This document shows positions 5,616-7,717 of a DNA stretch of 7,717 nucleotides, one piece after another. This stretch comes from Anaerolineae bacterium (GTDB lineage: Bacteria > Chloroflexota > Anaerolineae > 4572-78 > NAK82). Numbering within the stretch: position 1 is the stretch's first letter; each line of letters opens with the position of its first letter. Under the pieces are notes generated by a model. That model worked only from the letters and a program-made list of their open reading frames with translations. It did not search any database and was not told the origin of the DNA. The stretch is taken from positions 1 to 7,717 of the forward strand of contig JAUVPY010000106.1 in NCBI GenBank assembly GCA_030598425.1, written 5' to 3'. The position numbers were made by a program, and so were the translations under genes.

Positions 5616-6151
5616 TCGGGCAACTGGTGAGGGGGAATATCTTTCAGCGGCGGGTTTTGAAGGTCTCGAGGCGATAATATTGGGTTGCTTATGCCCCAGG
5701 TAAGACCCAGCGCCGGATCGTTCCAGGCCACGCCGAGTTCATCGTCGCCGTCGTAGTAATTATCCACCAGATAGGTAAGGGCAGCATCAGTGAGAGCCAC
5801 GAATCCGTGCGCTATGCCGATTGGAATAAAAACCCCGACCGGGTTGTCTTCGCCGATTTCCAGGATCTGGCTGGCGCCTCGCGTAGGCGATGAGCGCCGC
5901 AGGTCCACCAGGGCTACCCGGATCGTCCCCTGAAGTGCAAACCAGTAATCTACCTGGCGAAGATGATAGTGCAGCCCTCTTAATACATCGGCTTGGCTGT
6001 AACTGAAGTTGGTTTGGATGATCTCCCAACTCCGTTCGGGGAACCACTCCTTGCGGAATGTCTCCAGGAAACGACCTCGCTCGTCGCCCCAGATCTTCAA
6101 GTTGGCGAATTTGACACCGGTGATGACGTCCGATTCGATGATTTCGGCCAT
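5612..6151 (-). CDS. rfbC: dTDP-4-dehydrorhamnose 3,5-epimerase family protein (RmlC/RfbC-like)
   Basis: RmlC enzymes epimerise C3 and C5 of dTDP-4-keto-6-deoxyglucose on the way to dTDP-L-rhamnose, using a cupin fold as a dimer. The 179-residue protein has the usual length and landmarks: DERGRFLETF (23-32), SYSQADVLRGLHYH (50-63) with the catalytic histidine H61, VDLRRSSPTRG (82-92), IPIGIAHGF (109-117), a YLVDNYYDGDDE segment (127-138), WNDPALGLTW (143-152) and ILSPRD (158-163). The segment after H61 differs from textbook RmlC. The usual stretch with a QxK motif, whose lysine is in the active site, is three residues shorter, and the lysine position aligns with D68 (RQVDYWFALQG). A related but not strictly rhamnose-specific reaction is possible. 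GAGG (6164-6161) lies 9 bases before the ATG at 6151. A strong promoter precedes it. No RmlA, RmlB or RmlD is nearby. Confidence 0.88.
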   Translation of the reverse strand: MAEIIESDVITGVKFANLKIWGDERGRFLETFRKEWFPERSWEIIQTNFSYSQADVLRGLHYHLRQVDYWFALQGTIRVALVDLRRSSPTRGASQILEIGEDNPVGVFIPIGIAHGFVALTDAALTYLVDNYYDGDDELGVAWNDPALGLTWGISNPILSPRDLQNPPLKDIPPHQLPD

Positions 6152-6188
6152 AGTGGCTTTCCTCTCTGGTGTGGTGATCTCGTTGGCG

Positions 6189-6218
6189 ATTGTACAATAA
6201 CCCTATTGCTTGTGTCAA
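6189..6218 (-). promoter_or_regulatory. Strong sigma70-type promoter of the sugar operon
   Basis: On the minus strand TTGACA (6218-6213, 6/6) and TACAAT (6194-6189, 5/6) are separated by 18 bases. Transcription would begin near 6182, giving a leader of about 30 bases with the Shine-Dalgarno before the ATG at 6151. The -10 is part of a perfect 10-base palindrome, ATTGTACAAT (6189-6198). Confidence 0.65.
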
Positions 6219-6249
6219 TCGGCCAGGCGCGTTAGAGAGCATACGGGTA

Positions 6250-6278
6250 TTGACAAATCAAAAAATGTGAGTTAAGGT
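6250..6278 (+). promoter_or_regulatory. Candidate promoter of the second SDR gene
   Basis: TTGACA (6250-6255) is a perfect -35, but the hexamer 17 bases on, TAAGGT (6273-6278), is a poor -10. It points away from the sugar-operon promoter, and the two -35 boxes form the inverted pair TGTCAAT (6213-6219) and ATTGACA (6249-6255), 29 bases apart. The leader would be about 55 bases. An activator may be needed. Confidence 0.35.
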
Positions 6279-6338
6279 CCAGTTTGTTATGGATGACGGA
6301 CAAAGCATGACCCACGACGTCGACGAAAGGAGGGTAAC

Positions 6339-7103
6339 ATGGGGCAACTTGAAAATCAGACGGCCATCATTACCGGTGGAGGAACCGGCATCGGGATCAC
6401 GATTGCGAGACGTTTCCACGACGAGGGTGCCTTCGTCGTCATTTGCGGTAGAAGGGAGGGCGTCCTTCAGCAGGCAGCAAGTCAACTGTCACCCACCGGC
6501 GAGCGAGTGTTGCCAGTCAAGGCTGACATCATCAACGAGGAAGACATCCAGAATCTGGTGGAGAAGACGGTTGATCAAACAGGCCGCATCGACATCCTTA
6601 TCAACAACGCGGGCGCTATGCGGGTCAATAAGCCGCCGGAGGAGACTTCTCTTGAGGAATTTCGGTTTGTCATCGACACGAATGTCAGTGGCACATTCCT
6701 TGTCTCTAGAGAAGTGGGCAAAGTGATGATCGAGCAGAAAAGCGGCCGCATCATCAATATATCCTCCATTTCCGGCTCCATCGTCAACAAGTATTTCCAC
6801 GGCGGCTCCTACGAGATTTCCAAAGCGGCCATGGACATGCTAACCAAGACGCTGGCTATGGAGTGGGCACCCCATAACATCAAGGTCAACTCTATCGCAC
6901 CTGGCTATTACGGCACGCAACCCAACGTGGACTTCTTCATCAACGACCAGGAACTCAACGAGAAGGTTATGGACCTGGTACCCCTGGGCAAGCTGGGCGA
7001 ACTGGAGGAGTTGGCCCGCCTGGCACTTTACCTGGCCTCTCCCGAGATCGATTACATGACCGGCAGCATCATCACAATTGATGGTGGATACACAATGTGG
7101 TGA
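6339..7103 (+). CDS. Classical short-chain dehydrogenase/reductase
   Basis: A 254-residue NAD(P)-dependent oxidoreductase of the classical SDR family, with every signature intact. It has the cofactor loop TGGGTGIG (12-19), KADI (61-64), NNAG (89-92), N115 (TNVSG), the catalytic serine in the ISS pair (142/143), and Y158/K162 in SYEISKAA. The PGYYGT segment (188-193) and C-terminal IDGGYTMW are also typical. A glycine or arginine at the end of strand 2 (CGRRE, 36-40) hints at NADP(H) preference. Overall it recalls gluconate 5-dehydrogenase or 3-oxoacyl-ACP-reductase-like sugar/polyol SDRs, but the substrate cannot be assigned. AAAGGAGGG (6326-6334) gives a strong Shine-Dalgarno 4 bases before the ATG at 6339. 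It is divergent from the sugar operon and convergent with ssb, so it is probably monocistronic. Unlike the SDR at 1123-1914, it has the normal YxxxK. Confidence 0.92.
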   Translation: MGQLENQTAIITGGGTGIGITIARRFHDEGAFVVICGRREGVLQQAASQLSPTGERVLPVKADIINEEDIQNLVEKTVDQTGRIDILINNAGAMRVNKPPEETSLEEFRFVIDTNVSGTFLVSREVGKVMIEQKSGRIINISSISGSIVNKYFHGGSYEISKAAMDMLTKTLAMEWAPHNIKVNSIAPGYYGTQPNVDFFINDQELNEKVMDLVPLGKLGELEELARLALYLASPEIDYMTGSIITIDGGYTMW

Positions 7104-7132
7104 GGTGGGTTGAAACGGCTGCATCGTGTAGA

Positions 7133-7145
7133 GACGCCCTGCGTC
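7133..7145 (+). repeat. Small inverted repeat downstream of the SDR gene
   Basis: GACGC (7133-7137) and GCGTC (7141-7145) form a 5-bp stem with a CCT loop about 30 bases after the SDR stop. No T-run follows. It is a weak candidate for part of a 3'-end structure. Confidence 0.25.
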
Positions 7146-7161
7146 GCTGGCCGAACAAAAC

Positions 7162-7205
7162 AGGGTCGATTCGTCTCAGCTTATTTGGCACGACGAAACG
7201 ACCCT
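7162..7205. terminator. Long inverted repeat between convergent genes (possible bidirectional terminator)
   Basis: AGGGTCGATTCGTC (7162-7175) and GACGAAACGACCCT (7192-7205) pair at 13 of 14 positions around a 16-base loop. AACAA before and TTGTT after could extend the pairing beyond a gap. It lies in the 165-bp gap between the SDR stop (7103) and the ssb stop (7269), which face each other, where a shared transcription end is expected. The loop is long and no clean U-tract follows on either strand, so it may instead be a stabilising 3' hairpin or a relic of a repeat element. Confidence 0.45.
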
Positions 7206-7268
7206 ACTCGTTGTTGACTAATTGGAGCGGATGGGGACTTATGGTTCCTGGTATGTGGGAGACGGTCC

Positions 7269-7691
7269 CTAGAACGGAATCTCGTCCTCGCCCATCTCTT
7301 GGGGTGGTGGCTCTTCTAAGGAGACGGACGAATCAGCTTCTCCTTCGCCGCGCCCCCCTGGGAACCTTACTGTGCTGGCTGTCACCTCATAGCTGGCTCG
7401 CGTCTGGCCGTCGTTGCCAGTCCAGACTCGAGGGCCACCGTTTTCATCTGGTCTCAAACGGCCCTCAATGAACACTGCCCGTCCTTTTGACAGGTATTGG
7501 TTGCAGATTTCGGCCAACTGCCGCCAAGCGGTGACACGGAACCAGGTGGTCTCCTCAAATTGGGTTCCGTCCGGCTTATTCCGGCGATAGTTAGTTGCCA
7601 CTGAGAAATTAGTTACTGGCGTTCCGTCCGGTGTGTAGCGCATTTCAGGATCGCTGCCCAGGTTGCCTACGATGAGGACTTTATGATACAT
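7269..7691 (-). CDS. ssb: Single-stranded DNA-binding protein
   Basis: SSB coats single-stranded DNA during replication, recombination and repair and recruits partners through its acidic C-terminal tip. The 140-residue protein has an N-terminal OB fold (about 1-108) with the typical VLIVGNLGSDPEMRYTP opening, FSVAT (29-33), TTWFRVTAW (48-56), YLSKGRAVFIEGRL (66-79) and YEV (101-103). A short Gly/Glu/Pro-rich linker follows, ending in DEIPF (136-140), the canonical partner-binding tip. Length is slightly below the E. coli protein because the linker is short. AAAGGAG (7705-7699) lies 7 bases before the ATG at 7691. Its promoter would be to the right of the window. No rpsF or rpsR follows, so the usual ribosomal-protein neighbourhood is absent downstream. 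It may be the main SSB or a second copy. Confidence 0.96.
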   Translation of the reverse strand: MYHKVLIVGNLGSDPEMRYTPDGTPVTNFSVATNYRRNKPDGTQFEETTWFRVTAWRQLAEICNQYLSKGRAVFIEGRLRPDENGGPRVWTGNDGQTRASYEVTASTVRFPGGRGEGEADSSVSLEEPPPQEMGEDEIPF

Positions 7692-7717
7692 TGAATGTCT
7701 CCTTTCTCAACGGTGAG

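Overview
The window looks like a stretch of bacterial chromosome: moderately GC-rich, gene-dense, with Shine-Dalgarno sites before most genes. The style of the proteins (SSB ending in DEIPF, a ThiF-type protein with a Bacillus-like C-terminal extension, a two-ACT aspartokinase, an RmlC relative with an RQVDYW segment) would fit Chloroflexota/Anaerolineae or another deep-branching phylum. That assignment is recall-based inference and weak. No RNA gene, CRISPR array or intact mobile element is visible.

Region 1 (1-2786, + strand) is a compact four-gene operon: a ThiF/MoeB/HesA-family adenylyltransferase, a short-chain dehydrogenase (SDR) with altered catalytic residues, a Nudix hydrolase with a perfect Nudix box, and a stand-alone receiver domain that has lost most of its phosphorylation chemistry. 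Gaps are 34 bp, 0 bp and a 4-bp ATGA overlap. In front is a good sigma70-type promoter (TTGACT-N17-TATACT) threaded through a 41-bp interrupted palindrome. The only well-supported start codon lies 10 bases after the -10 box, so the first mRNA may be leaderless.

Region 2 (2787-3105) has no intact gene. On the minus strand it holds the C-terminal two thirds of a PIN-domain (VapC-like) ribonuclease that has lost its N-terminus: a toxin-antitoxin fossil.

Region 3 (3106-4518, + strand) is a complete aspartokinase with two C-terminal ACT domains, standing alone. Its stop is 6 bp from the stop of the convergent next gene.

Region 4 (4525-6151, minus strand) is a two-gene nucleotide-sugar unit: an RmlC/RfbC-family 3,5-epimerase followed by a GalE-like extended SDR epimerase/dehydratase. 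It is read from a near-consensus promoter (TTGACA-N18-TACAAT) at 6189-6218. A palindrome containing TATAAT lies between the two genes.

Region 5 (6152-7717) has a divergent classical SDR with all catalytic residues, then a gap with a strong inverted repeat, then a convergent single-stranded DNA-binding protein gene.

The operon genes suggest metabolism (adenylation or sulfur transfer, redox, nucleotide clean-up) with an unusual signalling appendage. Regions 3-5 look like housekeeping and cell-surface sugar genes. The most interesting items are the promoter/operator and possible leaderless start at the left edge, the combination of degenerate SDR and degenerate receiver with E1-like and Nudix enzymes, the PIN fossil, and the RmlC-like protein with an altered active-site segment.
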